A stretch of 64,000 nt of DNA from Megamerina dolium (GCA_963854835.1 OY978529.1:10624775-10688774), one strand, 5' to 3'. Positions 12,576 through 24,947 are shown, numbered from the stretch's first letter. Numbers and translations: made by a program. Notes: generated from the letters alone by a model not told the origin.

Positions 12576-12589
12576 AATGATATGAATTC

Positions 12590-13280
12590 AAAAGTGAAAT
12601 GTTAAATACTATACCATGAAGATTTACTGTTAATTCTAAGATATTTTTAGAAGATTCAATGAAATATACATAACCTGAAAAAAAAATCCCTAACTTTAAC
12701 AGATGTTCTCTTGATCAAATCAGCTGATTCAGCTATACCGTTGAACTCTTGACGGGCTTAGACGGGTTCTGTACATAGAGTGTCGGACATCTATATATTA
12801 AATGATCAAAGGTTTCCCTGACAACCGGCTCCTTTCTTATTTATTCGACGTGTTCGATAAATTCCATGCTGCTCGTTGCTGATGATTGAATAAACTGAAG
12901 AGGTTGCACCTCAGTTTTAACCTCTTGCGACGGGTATCTTTTTCAAATCTTAGCTAGTTTAGAGTAATTCCAAAAGTTCGTTTGATGGTTTGTCCTTTTG
13001 AGTGTTTCCTTAGAGCCGCTTGGCCTAATAATTCCTTGTCTCACCAAAAGGATCTTGATCGTTGCTTCACGCACTTTGATGGGTATGAAATTTGGAAAGT
13101 TTTACATAGACAAGTAAATGAACGCCTAAGAAACACCTCAACCTGCTACTAAATATTCTCTTGTATAAATGGAAGTTTGTGCTACTAGTATTACTTATTA
13201 TTATTACATCATGGCATATGTAACGGGTATTTTTAAGAGCTTGAAAACATTGAACCAAAGTAAAAGAAAGAAATCGTACT
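12590..13280. other. No recognisable gene or element
   Basis: Spacer between a LINE fragment and a mariner fragment. Small frames only, no family recognised. Confidence 0.5.
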
Positions 13281-13284
13281 AGCT

Positions 13285-14217
13285 GCCAAGACGAACCAAG
13301 TCAACAAGCTGTCAAGTGGTCGACCAATTGAGGTGGCTACCCCAGTAATGGTTAAGAAAATCCACAAAATGGTATTGGATGATCGCCGACTGAAGGTGCG
13401 TGAGCTAGGTGAAATTACAGGCATTTCAAAAAGTGCTATACATCGTATATTGCCCGAAAATTTGGAGATGAAAAAGCTGTGTGCAATATGGGTGCCGCGC
13501 TTGCTCACAATAGAAGAAAAACAACGTTGTGAAGATGTTTCTTCTATAGAGGGTTTAGCGATGTTTCACTATGGATGAGACATGGGTCCACCACTTCACA
13601 CCTGAGACAAAGGAGCAGTAAAAACAATGGACTGAAAGGGGAGAATCGCGTCCAAAGAAGGCGAAGACATTTCCATCTGCAGGCAAAGTTATGGCGTCTG
13701 TTTTTTGGGATGCTCGTGGGATAATTTTTATTGATTATCTTCAAAAGGGAAAAACAATCAACGGTGAATATTATGCTAATTTGTTGCAGTGTTTAAGTGA
13801 TGAAATTAAAGAAAAAAGGCCGCATTTGACGATAAAGAAAGTGTTGTTTCATCAATACAATGCACCAGTTCACACATCCGCTATTGCAATGGCCAAAATC
13901 AATGAGTTAAAGCACGAATTGCTTCAGCATGTACCTTATTCGCCAGATTTAGCTCCTTCGAATTATTTTCTATTTCTAAATCTGCCATTTTGGCTTGGTG
14001 GTAGAAGATTTGCAAACAATGAAGAGGTGGAGTCTGCGGTAGATGACTATTTTAATGAGCTAGATAGTTCATACTATAAACAGGGTATCGAAGCTATAGA
14101 ATATCGCTGGGAAAAATCTATAGAGCTAAAAGGAGATTATGTTGAGAAATAAAGAAAAATTTTCCCAAATTTGTTGTGTTTTCTTTGTTAGATCGGGTAG
14201 TTCTGAGACCGCCCTCG
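13285..14217 (+). mobile_element. Mariner (DD34D, irritans-like), 5' truncated
   Basis: Plus-strand transposase pieces: KKIHKMVLDDRRLKVRELGE, MDETWVHHFTPETKEQ (first Asp kept), then an intact stretch 13691-14152 with MASVFWDARGIIFIDYL. The second catalytic Asp is replaced (FHQYNAPVHTS, Y for D) and the third as well (PDLAPSNYFLF, N for D), so it cannot be catalytic. The right terminus AGTTCTGAGACCGCCCTCG ends at 14217, followed by TA. The left terminal repeat and N-terminus are missing; the copy at 35543 supplies the left end. Confidence 0.85.
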
Positions 14218-14219
14218 TA

Positions 14220-15755
14220 TTTGTGTTTCTTTAACGTAATAGCAATTCCTGGCTTAGCGTTGGAACACGGTACAGTAGGTGGTCTAAGATTTTCAAATAA
14301 AGCCTTATCATAGCCGCCCTCCTCTAGGTTGTGAATGAGTTCGGCTAAGGTTGTCTTACTGGTGTGAGGGTTTATCGGGATAACCTTTAGCATCTGTTAT
14401 ATGACTCTCTATGGTCGTGCCTTCTTTTGTCGCGTTCTTATGTGTGTGCTGCAGCTTTAGGGAGCTTTTCACGATGTGTTCCACTCCTACATCCTGGTTT
14501 CGTAGTACGATCTATATTGTGACGTCTCTTCTGGTGTAGCTAAACATTCATTTTTCCTTCTGGAAAGGTTTTAACAAGCGTAAGCGTTGTCGCGTACTTT
14601 GCCTCCAGTCTTGTGTTAGCACGTCGTAGCTCTCACATTGACACAGTCTTAGAGCAACGCCTGACTGCATCAGTCTAGTATGATCACCTTTGTTTTGAGC
14701 AGAGACGGTATGTCCACCATATTAAATAGGCCTTCGCCCTGCTTTCAATGGCTGCTGGTTAACAATTTGATTATTAGAATTAATATTCTTAATACTAAGT
14801 AATAAATTCTCAAATGACTGAAATTTAAGACTCTGGCAGACTTATGAGACTTTTAGATCCGCAAATACCAATTGATTGAATTTACATAGTGTCTGTATGC
14901 GTTAGCTCACACTTTTCTCCATTGCTGCACAATTGAGCCATGATTATGTGCAAAAATTTATTTCAAGCAGCAAATTGAAAATCTGATTTCAATTCTGTTT
15001 GCTCCTCTCTCAATGGAATTTTGATTTCTAAACAATGAAAATCTATTCTCGTTGATTATATTTGCCGCTTATGATTACAATGCATACATAGCAATGATGT
15101 TACAACAATATTAAATATACGTATATTAATAGGATTGTTCTGATGTGTGCGTACACAACAAACACACGGACCCATCTACAAAGGTGTCTATGTGTATGTG
15201 TACGTTAACGTACCGTACAATACAATAATGTAAGTATGTATGCAGAATTTTAATTTATTTCATATTTGAACAAATGTTTCAGATTAGATGTTATTGTTGT
15301 TGTTGTTGTTGTTGTTGATGATGATGATATTTGAGGAAGGAAAACAATGGTAGTAACCGTCGGCAAATTGATAAAGTTTCTGAGGTGGAAAATGGTTTCG
15401 AAGTGATTGTTACATAGTGCCAAAAGTTTTTCAATTTCAACAATTTGCCAAAGGCAAAACCAGGGCCACTATAACCATACAAATGTGTACAATACATTAA
15501 TATACATATGTACATGTACATAGTATATGTATATACGCACACACCATGGCCGTAACTAAACAGGAGACAAGCCGGAATGGATTGAGGTTGAACCCCCTGT
15601 ATTAGTAAATAAAAATTTTGTGCGAATTCATTCTAAAAACGCACAATCAATTGGTCTCTATTACTTAACTTCCATCTTCCAGGATACTTAGGTATCCTGC
15701 AATTAACTAATATTAACGATGGAATTTTTTTATCCACCATTGTAAAGTTATACTC
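14220..15755. other. Spacer with microsatellite; unassigned frame
   Basis: A minus frame reads from 14393 down to 14118, running into the mariner terminus. It reads MLKVIPINPHTSKTTLAELI and on, but I recognise no family. A (GTT)n(GAT)n tract lies at 15293-15330. Nothing else is supportable. Confidence 0.4.
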
Positions 15756-15756
15756 T

Positions 15757-17466
15757 GGTTGGTTGGTTGGTTGAAGTGGTGACTCATCCATCAGTCCAAA
15801 TAGCACCGTTTTGTTACCAAATCCTCGCTTCCAACTGTTCGTTAGGTTGTTTGTGTGGGCAGCACGGTTAAATCCAGTTCGTACTGTTTAGAAACCTTAG
15901 GAGGTTGCTGATGTTTATTTCCGCCAACTCCTCAATGTTATTGAAGAGTGGTTTACCTAGGATGTTCATTCTCTGCTTCCAAAGGGCAGGGCATTTACAG
16001 TTGTGACAGAAATCGTTATGGGACATCCCCATTTTGGCCGCCTATTCTCCGATGAGCCAGAAGCCAGTCTAGAGACATCTTTTCGGTTCCTGTTTATCAG
16101 TAGTGTTGTTTGTTTAGGATTGTACGTAGGCCATAGTGACCTACTAGTCTTACACTTCGTAAGACTTTTCCACCTACAATCCGCTATTTATAGATATTTT
16201 GTATTGATAACTCTTTTAGCTACACTCAGCGGTATGAACACCGTTTCTGCAAGAGCCTCTTGCATGGCAGATCCGCTTCTTGCCAGTTCGTCGGCTTTTT
16301 CGTTTCCTTCTATGTTCCAGTGTACCGGAACCCAGATTAATGAAACGTTCTGCCGTTTGCTGAGTGTATTGAAACTCCTTCTACTTTGTTCCACTAGAAA
16401 GGAGGATATGACAGCTGAGTTTAAGGCCTGAATTGCAAGTTGGCTGTCCGATAGTATAGCTATGTTGATTCTGAAGTTTCCGATTAGTATCCTATAAGCT
16501 TCCGCGATTGCAAACACTTGCGCCTGGAATACGCTAGGCAGGTTGGGGAGGGTGACTTGTCCACTTTCAATCGGAATATATTCCTGCCCCTACGCCATAA
16601 TCCATTTTGGAGCCGTCCGTGTAGATTGTGGTGTCGAAGTTGTTTAACAGACATCCCTTAGTCCAATCCTTCCTAGAAGGAAAAACTATTGTGAAGTTTC
16701 TATTGAAATTCATCTTCGAGATGATGTAGTCTGTCCTGTCAGACGCATATTGCTTTTCCCTTGTTAGTATGCATCCATGTCCTTAGAGTCTCTCCTTCCA
16801 GTGACCCGCTTCCTTTAGCCTCACTGAGGTCATGGTTGCCGTTTTCTTAATATATAGATCAATGGGGAGCATGGGTGTCAGAACGTTAAGAGCATCCTCG
16901 GGACACGAATTTATAGCTCCGATTACCGCTGCACATGCTGACCTTTGTATACTAAAAAATAAATAAATATGTGGCACTTAAAGCCCCAAAGGGCTCATTG
17001 GCCCAGCTTCTCTTCCATTACTATTGTGTGTCATAAATTTGCACAGTATTAGAAGGGACCTACTTATTTTAGCCGGTTCCGAACGGCAGAATACTTGCGA
17101 AATCACTTTTTCTGAGCTTTGTCACAGAGTTCTTTTAGAAGCTTTTTCATGGCAAGTTGTTACTGTCGGAAAAATTGCCAATTGCTTGCCGACAGGTGGG
17201 TACCATTCGAAAGAAAAATCTTATCGATATTAAAATTTGCTATGCATCAGCTGGGAATTGAAGCACGACCTACAGATCAGAAGGCGAACACACTAACCAC
17301 TGAGCTACGGCACCACATGACTTTTGTATACTGCTAAGTTTATTAATGGCGTAGGCCTTATCCAAAGCTTTCCACCAAACAACCGAATCATACGATAAAA
17401 TTAGACGTACAACCGCTTTGTACTTCCATGAAGTACGTTTTGGTTGGAGACCACATTTCCTTCCAA
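15757..17466 (-). mobile_element. RNase H-bearing LINE (family A), SINE-interrupted
   Basis: The minus strand encodes the C-terminal half of a non-LTR polyprotein: post-RT region (SWKYKAVVRLILSYDSVVWW, EDALNVLTPMLPIDLY), RNase H (SDSQLAIQALNSAV; WVPVHWNIEGNEKADELARS in place of VPGH), then the C-terminal domain. It is broken by frameshifts. The 3' tail is a short (AACC)n run (complement of GGTTGGTTGGTTGG at 15758-15772). A SINE sits inside at 16954-17317. A second copy is at 50629-51760. Confidence 0.8.
16954..17317 (-). mobile_element. SINE inserted in LINE family A
   Basis: Full-length minus-orientation copy. It is flanked by TGACCTTTGTATACT (16939-16953) and TGACTTTTGTATACT (17318-17332), a 15-bp target-site duplication with one mismatch. 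The LINE frame resumes after the SINE (QRSACAAVIGAINSCPEDAL on one side, DKAYAINKLSSIQ on the other), so the SINE is younger than the LINE. Confidence 0.9.
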
Positions 17467-17614
17467 TTAAATACAATTAGGTTATACACTACTATTGTAT
17501 GATAATTTAAATTTTTATAATACTTACAAAGTATTGTAATGATTTTATGAGTAATAATTGTAATAATGTTTAAGTAATAACTATAACTTTTTGATATTGA
17601 ATGCAAGAACTACT

Positions 17615-17791
17615 TCGGCAAGCAATTGGCAATTCTTCCGACAGTAACAAGTTAGTCACAAGGATTCTGCCGTCCGGAACCGGTTAAAATAAGTAGTTCC
17701 CTTCTAATACTGTCCAAAATTTAGCACGCACAACAGTAATGGAAGAGAAGTTTGGGCCATGAGACCTTCGGGGCTTTAAGTTTATTTATTT
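17615..17791 (+). mobile_element. 5'-truncated SINE with perfect TSD
   Basis: Plus-orientation copy beginning mid-body (CGGCAAGCAATTGGC) and ending GGGGCTTTAAGTTTATTTATTT. It is flanked by perfect 14-bp copies of ATGCAAGAACTACT at 17601-17614 and 17792-17805. It lacks the tRNA-like head and part of the body. It was a 5'-truncated insertion, as LINE machinery produces. Confidence 0.9.
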
Positions 17792-18139
17792 ATGCAAGAA
17801 CTACTATTAGGGAGACTCGACCAAGATTTTCAGGTGAGGGATCAAGTTGCAACAGGTCTAATTTAGAAATGGGTGAGTCAAAAATTAATGAACGTGGTAA
17901 GGGGATAAAAATGGCGACGTCTCGAAATCAAAATATCAACAAATGTCAGGTTAATCGATAAATAATCACACATATGCTCAAAAATCGTTCCTAGCGGTGT
18001 AAAATGTATGACCGACCACTCCCTCCCCCTTTCAGCTGTTTTCTGACTGCGGTCATGACACACAACTACACACACACTGATCGAATTCTATGAGCAAAAG
18101 TTTAAATACATATATTACTTTTCAATCTCTCTCTTGAAG

Positions 18140-18241
18140 GTATGGTTTCAAAATCGTCGTGCAAAATGGCGAAAAGCTGAACGCCTTAAGGACGAACAAC
18201 GCAAGCGTGATAATGGCGAAAGCAGTGGCTCACTAGATAAG
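18140..18241 (+). CDS. Drgx: Drgx exon carrying homeodomain helix 3
   Basis: First visible exon of a paired-like homeobox transcription factor. A pyrimidine-rich acceptor ending AG at 18138-18139 precedes GTA TGG TTT, and the exon reads VWFQNRRAKWRKAERLKDEQ and on for 34 codons in phase 0, then splices at AAG|GTACAT. It starts exactly at homeodomain residue 47, the usual position 46/47 intron of paired-class genes. VWFQNRRAKWRKAER is the DNA-recognition helix and following basic segment. Assignment to Drgx rests on the downstream exons (CSCC motif and OAR domain as in vertebrate DRGX). The upstream part of the homeodomain and the start codon were not found in 1-18139 and probably lie outside the window or in a very short exon I missed. 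The protein is a nuclear sequence-specific regulator, known in vertebrates for sensory neuron development. Confidence 0.9.
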
Positions 18242-18309
18242 GTACATATATATTCCGATAGCTAATTAAAAAAGCACAATCTCAAAGCAAACGGTATTTC
18301 TATTTGCAG
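18242..18309 (+). other. Drgx: Drgx short intron
   Basis: 68-bp GT-AG intron between the two first visible exons. It separates Lys (AAG) from Leu (CTC) in phase 0. The size is typical of short fly introns. Confidence 0.8.
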
Positions 18310-18707
18310 CTCAATGATAGTCGTGAGTCTTCACCTGATATTACTGGAGAAATTGATGATGATGAGCCACGTCGATCACATAGCCCGGGTCCGTTGTCAA
18401 GTCCGCATGGCATGGATTCCGACACAGAGCGACCGCTCTCATCAGCTCAACTCACCGCTACACCACTGTCGGCCTCACAATCTGTGGGTTCGATTAGTGC
18501 CGGTTCTCCATCACCAGGCGGGCCGCGTACGCCACAAAATTCCACCAACAGTCCTTCGAACTCACGCAATACTGACTCTCCGATTGAGGTTGGCGGTCCA
18601 ATGTCATTGACAACACGTTCCTCTTTAGGGAACAGTACATCATCATCGACGCTGCATACGCCCACCTCATTTGGTTCGCACATATTTGGTACCTTCGCTG
18701 GTGAGAC
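18310..18707 (+). CDS. Drgx: Drgx exon, Ser/Pro/Thr-rich linker
   Basis: Continues the same frame after a 68-bp intron (18242-18309, GT...TTTGCAG). It starts LNDSRESSPDITGEIDDDE and encodes 132 codons plus two bases, ending GAGAC|GTAAGT at 18707. The residues are rich in Ser, Pro, Thr and Gly with an acidic patch (EIDDDE), which is typical of the disordered region between a homeodomain and a C-terminal OAR domain. Phase 2 at the donor fits the acceptor at 43027 exactly: AC joins G to make Thr, then SCGFRPVLNENA follows. The apparent stop at 18709-18711 lies in the intron. Open reading is uninterrupted, unlike the transposon relics around it, which argues that the gene is functional. Confidence 0.88.
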
Positions 18708-18711
18708 GTAA

Positions 18712-19975
18712 GTAAAGAACTGTTTCATCAGCGCGCCCTAAATTGTCATATCTCAAACAACTTGTACACTTTCGTTTGTTTTATTTATTTATTTATAATT
18801 TTCGTTCATTTATGTTTTGTTTTTTGTCTTTGTCCTTGTCTGTGATTAATTCTTAAATGCGTTGCACGTGCCATCAATTCAAGAGTCATTAGGCTCATTG
18901 TAGAAAGATAAAAGTTTGATGTTCTTAATGCTTCCGCTGCGCATGCCATTTCCGCTGAGTATACACCATCATATACACCAATATCAATGTCTATTTTGTA
19001 ATTGACTAGCAAAGGAAGTCATCTCCCTTTTTGTTTGGGGGGAGGATGGACGACGTTAGCCAGCCAGACCAGTGAAATTCTGCAACTCGAACGTGTCATC
19101 AAACATTTATAAGTGCATGTTTACTATACATACTCACATTTCCGCACACAATAAAATTCAGCACGTATAGTTGCTGTGCGTCAGGGCTTCTAATACAAGA
19201 CTATACAAGCTTCTAAGCGTACGTCTTGCAGCGGTTAGTCAGACGATACCACATGGCTAAGCTGAGGTTATAAACAAACAAAAAACGGCAGAGAGAAAAG
19301 TGAGAGGAAGAGAGAACTTTTAACAAAATGGCAACTTTTTACACAGAATAAATTTCTTCGAATAAATTCTTTTTGCAAGTGCGACAAATCGCTATTGCCG
19401 TACCATTGTTGTAACCACAGCACAGTCAAGCTCACCAAGGAAACATTGTTTATGCAAAACTGAATTCTTATTAATCGCTGCCTGGCGAGGACCCACGAAG
19501 CCACCTAGTGTTTTTCTGTTTCATAATCAATTGCCACTCGTCATTCTTACAATGCGGCAGTTGTCGTCGATGCACATTAATAGACAAATTTCTACCCTCT
19601 CTGCAATATGAAAAGACCTCTACCCTAAGGATAATATCACAGACTAGAGTCGACTGTTTATACCATGGCCAAGGGTGGTTGCGAGCGTACACGTACGAGC
19701 ATGTATGCGTGTACATATGTAAATTTATATATACTTATATCTCATATACAATATTTAAAAGACTTTTGTAACTAATTGGGAGGGGGTGTTTCTTTGTTTA
19801 CTGGTTTAATGTTGTTTTTATTGTTTATTGTGTTTGTTTTCTCAAATTGACGACAAAATGCGATACTTACTACCAGCAATGAAATTACTTGTTTGCATTG
19901 TGCGAGTACTTAAGTGGCTTAATGACACGGACGCAATTAGCAAATCGTCGAACACAGCTTTCATTGATATATGAG
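18712..19975 (+). other. Intronic spacer, no element recognised
   Basis: Start of the large Drgx intron. No transposon or RNA gene recognised. Confidence 0.5.
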
Positions 19976-19989
19976 AACATGTTTATATA

Positions 19990-20194
<205 letters not shown>

Positions 20195-20198
<4 letters not shown>

Positions 20199-21448
20199 GC
20201 AGTAAAAAGAAATTAATTATTTTTCTAATCGATGGCTTTAGTAATCTATATCTCGCGTTGTATAAGTGCGATCGGGTTACGCTAGATGGCGTTAGAAAGA
20301 TAGGATTTCGTAACAAATAAACTCTTCAGGCAGTTTTGTGATTGCTTGAATCAGTATTGTTTAAGCACTCGTCAAAAATGGACACCAGTAAAGATAAAAT
20401 ACGCCATATTTTACAGTTTTTTTTCGATAAAGGCGAAAACGCAAGCCAGACCGCTGAAAATATGAATAGTGTTTATGGTCCTGATACTGTAACAGCCAAT
20501 CATGTGCAATTTTCGTCGATTCCGTTCCGGTAATATTGATGTCAAAGACTCACCACCACGCTCTGCAAGGTCAATTGTCGAAAATATCGATAAAATAATG
20601 GAAATCGTCGAGTCTGACCGTCATGTAAGCACTGTTTCTGTTGCTCAGGAGCTAAACATTGCACAAAAAACCGTTAATTTGGAACCATTTAAATAAAGCT
20701 GGATACAAAAAGAAGCTCGATGTATGGGTGCTACACGAGTTAAAGCAAAAAACCTCATGGGGTGAGTTTCCATCTGCAAATCGGTGCTGAATCGCAACAA
20801 AATCGATTCATTTCTGAAGCGAATGGTTACTGGTGATGAAAAGTATGTCACTTACGGCAACATCAACGCCGACGCAAACGGTTGCCAAGCCAGAATTGAT
20901 GGTCATGAAGGTTTTGCTATGTGTTTGGTGGGATTGGCAGGGAATCATCTAGTATGAGGTGCTCCCCACGGCCAAACTCTTAATTCGGACCTGTACTGTC
21001 AACAATTGGACCGTCTGAAGGAAGCAAATCCCCAGAACGCCCAGCTTTGTCCAATAGGAGTGGAATTGTGTACCACCAGGACAACGACAGGCTACACACA
21101 TCGATTGTGACTCGTCAGAAGCTCCGGGAGCTTGATTGGGAGGTTCTTATGCATCCACCTTATAGTCCGGACCTGCCACCAATTGATTACTACCTGTTCC
21201 TGTTTATAGCGAATGATTTTCCTGGTGAAAAATTCGCCTCAAGAGAATTTCGAAAATCGATTGTCCCAGTTTTTTGCCAATAGGCACGAGGGTTTCTATG
21301 GGTGTGGCATTATGAAATTACCTTCAAAATGGCAACAAGTTATCGAACAAAACGGTGCATATTTGACCTAAATCGGATTATTCTAACTATGCTAAATAAA
21401 ACTTTAAATTTAATGCAAAAATAATGGATTACTTTTTACTATACCCTG
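20195..21448 (+). mobile_element. Mariner (DD34D), near full length, broken
   Basis: Terminal inverted repeats AAGGTGCAGTAAAAAG (left) and the complement of CTTTTTACTATACCCTG (right), with TA on both sides. The transposase begins MDTSKDKIRHILQFFFDKGE at 20378, then GNIDVKDSPPRSARSIVENI, VSTVSVAQELNIAQKTV, and the catalytic end YHQDNDRLHTS...PDLPPIDYYLF with 34 residues between the second and third Asp. Frameshifts occur at about 20520, 20680, 20860 and 21270. A sister copy is at 53575-54541. The subfamily is not certain to me. Confidence 0.85.
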
Positions 21449-21659
21449 TATAATTTCAAGCGGTGACTTGATATCATAGTCATAGATATCATACCGTGGG
21501 TGGAATCGATGAGCTCTACAGCAATTGAATGCAGAAAGGAGTAGTAGCAAGATCGACACTGCCTCGTTTTTAAAATCAAATACTGAACATTGTAAAATCA
21601 TTTTAAATAATTTAAAAAAGAAATAAAGAACATTAAATAATGAATGTCGAAACATTAGA

Positions 21660-22990
21660 AGTGGGATTTACCCAAGATGGCTCACAAACCGCTTCGCTTC
21701 CGCTTCGAACAACAAAATTGCAATATTAAATCATCGTTCAGCACTAAAGTTATGGAGAATGTGGACGCACGTGCTCCGTTGATAATGGCTGATATGTGCA
21801 TATCTGCGCAACAGTCGCGAGGTACATCTTTAATGAACATTTTAAGTCGGGCACTTAGAGGACAAGCATCTGTCTGGCTAGCCCAAGTTTTATATATAGA
21901 AATGACGTGGCTTGAAATCAAGAACATTTTTTCTGCGCAATATGATTGTCCTGAAACTTCTGCTGCATTTTTGATGAATTTGAACAATGATAGGTTAGCA
22001 AATAGCTGTATCCACAGTACTAGCCCATATTTCGCAGTTTGAGCCCCGAGTAATAATTATTGTTTGCGTCAAACAATAATTATGGGACGCAAAATCCTCA
22101 GTCGGGGTATTTCTGTGCAAATTACGTCAGACAGGCTCTGTTTAAATAGGGAGAAAAGATCACAACAAAACAGTTTATAGGCGTCCTTACCGACTAAGCA
22201 CTGAGGAGCGAATCGTTGTGCGGGCCAGAATTAATGAATTGTTAAATTGTAATATAATTCGTTATAGTTCTTCTCAGTTTGCTAGTCCCACAGTTCTTGT
22301 AAAGAAAAAAGGTTGGTTCCAATCGAATGTGTGTGAACTATCCCGAATTGACTGATAATACAATACCCGACAGATTTCCATTATAGCTGATCTTAGATCA
22401 AATTGTTAGGATGCATGGTTCTTATTTCTTCACAAGCCCGGGCATGGCTTCAGGGTTTCACCAGATACCTATTCCCTCGGATTCAATTGAGTATACAGGT
22501 TTTGTAACACCTGACGGGCAGTATGATGCAATGCACCATCAGTTTTTCAACATGCAGTGATGAATGCTTAAGGAGAGTTGGTAAACTCGTTTGTTGTTGT
22601 GTACATGGATGATATTCTTATTGTGGCTATTAATGCGAAAGAGGCATTGGAAAGACTTACTGATAAAGGATCTAAAAAGGTAAAATTAAACCAACCTCCA
22701 AAAAGATTGAAGCTTTGACATCATTACCGCCACCCGAAACTGTTACTCTTACTTATTTTAGAAGATTTGTTCCCAAGTTTTCACAAATTATGGCGCCTTT
22801 CTATACTTTAACTTTAAAAGTAAAATTGATTGGAACCCTATACATGAAGCTGTAAGATATCAAATATTATCCGCCTTAATTTCTGATCCAATATTAACGA
22901 TATTTAATCCTTCTTGCCCCATAGAGTTACACACAGATGCTAGTCCTATAGGCTACGGTGCTGTTTTAATACAGAAAAAAGACACGTAAT
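21660..22990 (+). mobile_element. Ty3/gypsy-type LTR retrotransposon relic
   Basis: A gag-like frame at 21677-22042 (contains RALRGQASVWLAQ and FSAQYD) is followed by degraded pol: RT motif with YMDD at about 22600, a FRRFVPKF-type connection segment, and the start of RNase H (ELHTDASPIGYGA) at 22925-22965. Stops and deletions are scattered throughout. No protease, integrase or envelope region was recognised and no LTRs were seen. It is cut off by a SINE at 22996. Confidence 0.7.
22053..22083. repeat. Perfect short palindrome
   Basis: 14-bp arms ATAATTATTGTTTG and CAAACAATAATTAT separated by CGT, inside the gypsy relic. Likely a local hairpin in decayed sequence. Confidence 0.7.
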
Positions 22991-22995
22991 ATTAT

Positions 22996-23338
22996 GTGGG
23001 TGCCGTAGCTCAGTGGTTAGTGTGTTGGCTTCTGATCTATAGGTCGTGGGTTCAATCCCCGGCTGAAGCATAACAAATTTCATATTGAAAAGATTTTTCT
23101 TTTAAACAGTACTGTCGTCAAACAATTCGCAATTCTTCCGCCAGTTAACAATTTGCCATGGAAAAGCTTCTAACAGAACAGAAAAAGTGATGTCACAAGG
23201 ATTCTGCCGTCCGGAACCGGTTAAAATAAGTCGGTCCCTTCTAATACTGTCCAAAATTAAACACGCACAACAGTAATGGAAGAGAAGCTCGGCCAACGAG
23301 CCCTTCGGGGCTTTAAGTTCCACATATTTATTTTTTTT
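22996..23338 (+). mobile_element. SINE, near full length
   Basis: Head GGGTGCCGTAGCTCAGTGG with B box GGGTTCAATCCCC, body, and tail CCACATATTTATTTTTTTT. It follows directly on the gypsy RNase H fragment. A target duplication is not clear. The body has a roughly 10-bp deletion after the TTCGAAAG-equivalent region. Confidence 0.85.
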
Positions 23339-23339
23339 A

Positions 23340-24015
23340 ATACACCCTTTTTGAGTGACATCGACGATTTAAGATGAGAATGATGATCCAGGTCGACCAT
23401 GTGATACTATTACTAAGGAAAACATTGAAGAAGTACGTTATTTTGTGAAAGTTTGCGAAAGATCTTTGGTAAGATTCATAGAAATGGAAAATTTTTGGTT
23501 TACTAAAGCTAAATTCCAAGTTCGCTCCCCATCGTTTAACAGATAATCAAAAATGGTACCGAATTGACGAAAACTTCATGAAATCAGTTGTGACTGATCT
23601 AATTTCTAATTTCTTTTACGATTAAAAAGAAAAGGAAAGGGATTATTCCTAAAGAGTTTTTTCCAAGTTGTTCAAACATGAATGCTTGGTGTTATGAAGC
23701 CATCTGCACATCGTGTATTACAAATCACCGATTTCTTTGTTTAGATATCATATAAGTTCGCAGTGATCCTAAAGAAACCATCGAATGAATAATAAAACAA
23801 AATGAATAAAAGCATCAAGAGTGAAAATATATCGAAAATTTACCAATAGTTACTGAAAAACTTGTATTACTACACCCGGTTGCTGCAAATCGTGGTTGAT
23901 TTTTTGCGTTGCACTTGTGTGGCAATATCAAATTGTTAAAATGTGCCTTTATGTGTTCACATAATGGCATATTTTTCTTTTTGATATTGTTTAAATATAT
24001 TATATTATGTTTATA
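23340..24015. other. No recognisable gene or element
   Basis: AT-rich sequence after the SINE. It may include unrecognisable gypsy remains; nothing supportable. Confidence 0.4.
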
Positions 24016-24019
24016 CCTT

Positions 24020-24945
24020 TGTCCCTGGCAAAATTCACGATTCAGTCAAAGCTGGTTTGGGAATGTTTTAAACTTCTCAATGCCCTGGCAGCAAAGAATC
24101 CTGTCACACGAGGGAAACGAAATGGCCGACTCCCTTGCAAAGATAGACACAAGCACTCCTTTTATTAGACCAGAGCCCTTCTGCGGGGTTACAAATAGTT
24201 TCATAAACAGCTTGATATGTGAGAGGGAGAAACGGGATCTTCTCGACTACTGGAGAGCCCAAACGGGCATGCGGCAGTCGAAGGAACTTATTGATCCCAC
24301 ACATGTTAGGGTGGATGCTGTGCTTAACCTCAGCAAAAAAAAAAAAATATGTGGCACATAAAGCCCCAAAGGGCTCATTGACCGAGCTTCTCTTCCATTA
24401 CTGTTGTGCGTCTTAAATTTTGGACAATATTAGAAGGGACCTACTTATTTTAGCCGGTTCCGAACGGCAGAACACTTGTGACATCACTTTTTCTGAGCTT
24501 TGTCACAGAGTTCTTTAAGAAGCTATTTCATGGCAAGTTGTTACTGTCGGAAGAATTGCCAATTGCTTGCCGACAGGTAGGTACCGTACGAAAGAAAAAT
24601 CTTATCGATATTAAATTTGTTATGCAGGCGAACACACTAACCACTGAGCTACGGCACCCACCTTAACCTCAGCAGAAATGACATAAAACTCTACACAGAG
24701 TTGCTTACTGGCCACTGTGGACTTAACTACCACATGAAAAAAATAGCAGGAAACAGCGGAACATATTCTATGCAATTGCCCAGCAGTGGCAAGACGTCGA
24801 CTTGGTTACCTAGGTAATGAAATCTTGACTACAAACCACATAGGCAAAATTAAGCCCATAGCAATTACAAGATATATAAATAGTCTAAGATCTTTTAGGT
24901 CGCAGTGCAAAAATAGCCTGTATAATAATAATACTTAGTTATACC
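24020..24945 (+). mobile_element. RNase H-bearing LINE 3' end (family B), SINE-split
   Basis: The plus strand encodes the end of RNase H (SHEGNEMADSLAK), the spacer (PEPFCGVTNSFINSLICERE, YWRAQTGMRQSKELIDPTH) and, after an inserted SINE, RNDIKLYTELLTGHCGLNYH. The 3' end finishes with a (TAA)n-like tail (TATAATAATAATAC), as in I-type LINEs. A closely similar copy is at 59770-60895, with which it can be aligned across the SINE. Confidence 0.8.
24336..24661 (-). mobile_element. SINE in LINE family B, B box deleted
   Basis: Minus-orientation copy flanked by perfect 13-bp repeats CTTAACCTCAGCA (24323-24335 and 24662-24674). About 38 bp containing the B box and anticodon-like part of the head are missing between ATTTGTTATGCA and GGCGAACACACTAACC. 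Without its B box the copy should not be transcribed by polymerase III. Confidence 0.9.
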
Positions 24946-24947
24946 TT

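Noticed and set aside
18304..18711. A standalone 135-codon gene
   Set aside because: It is a Drgx exon; its apparent start lies in the upstream intron and its stop uses the donor GTAAGT.
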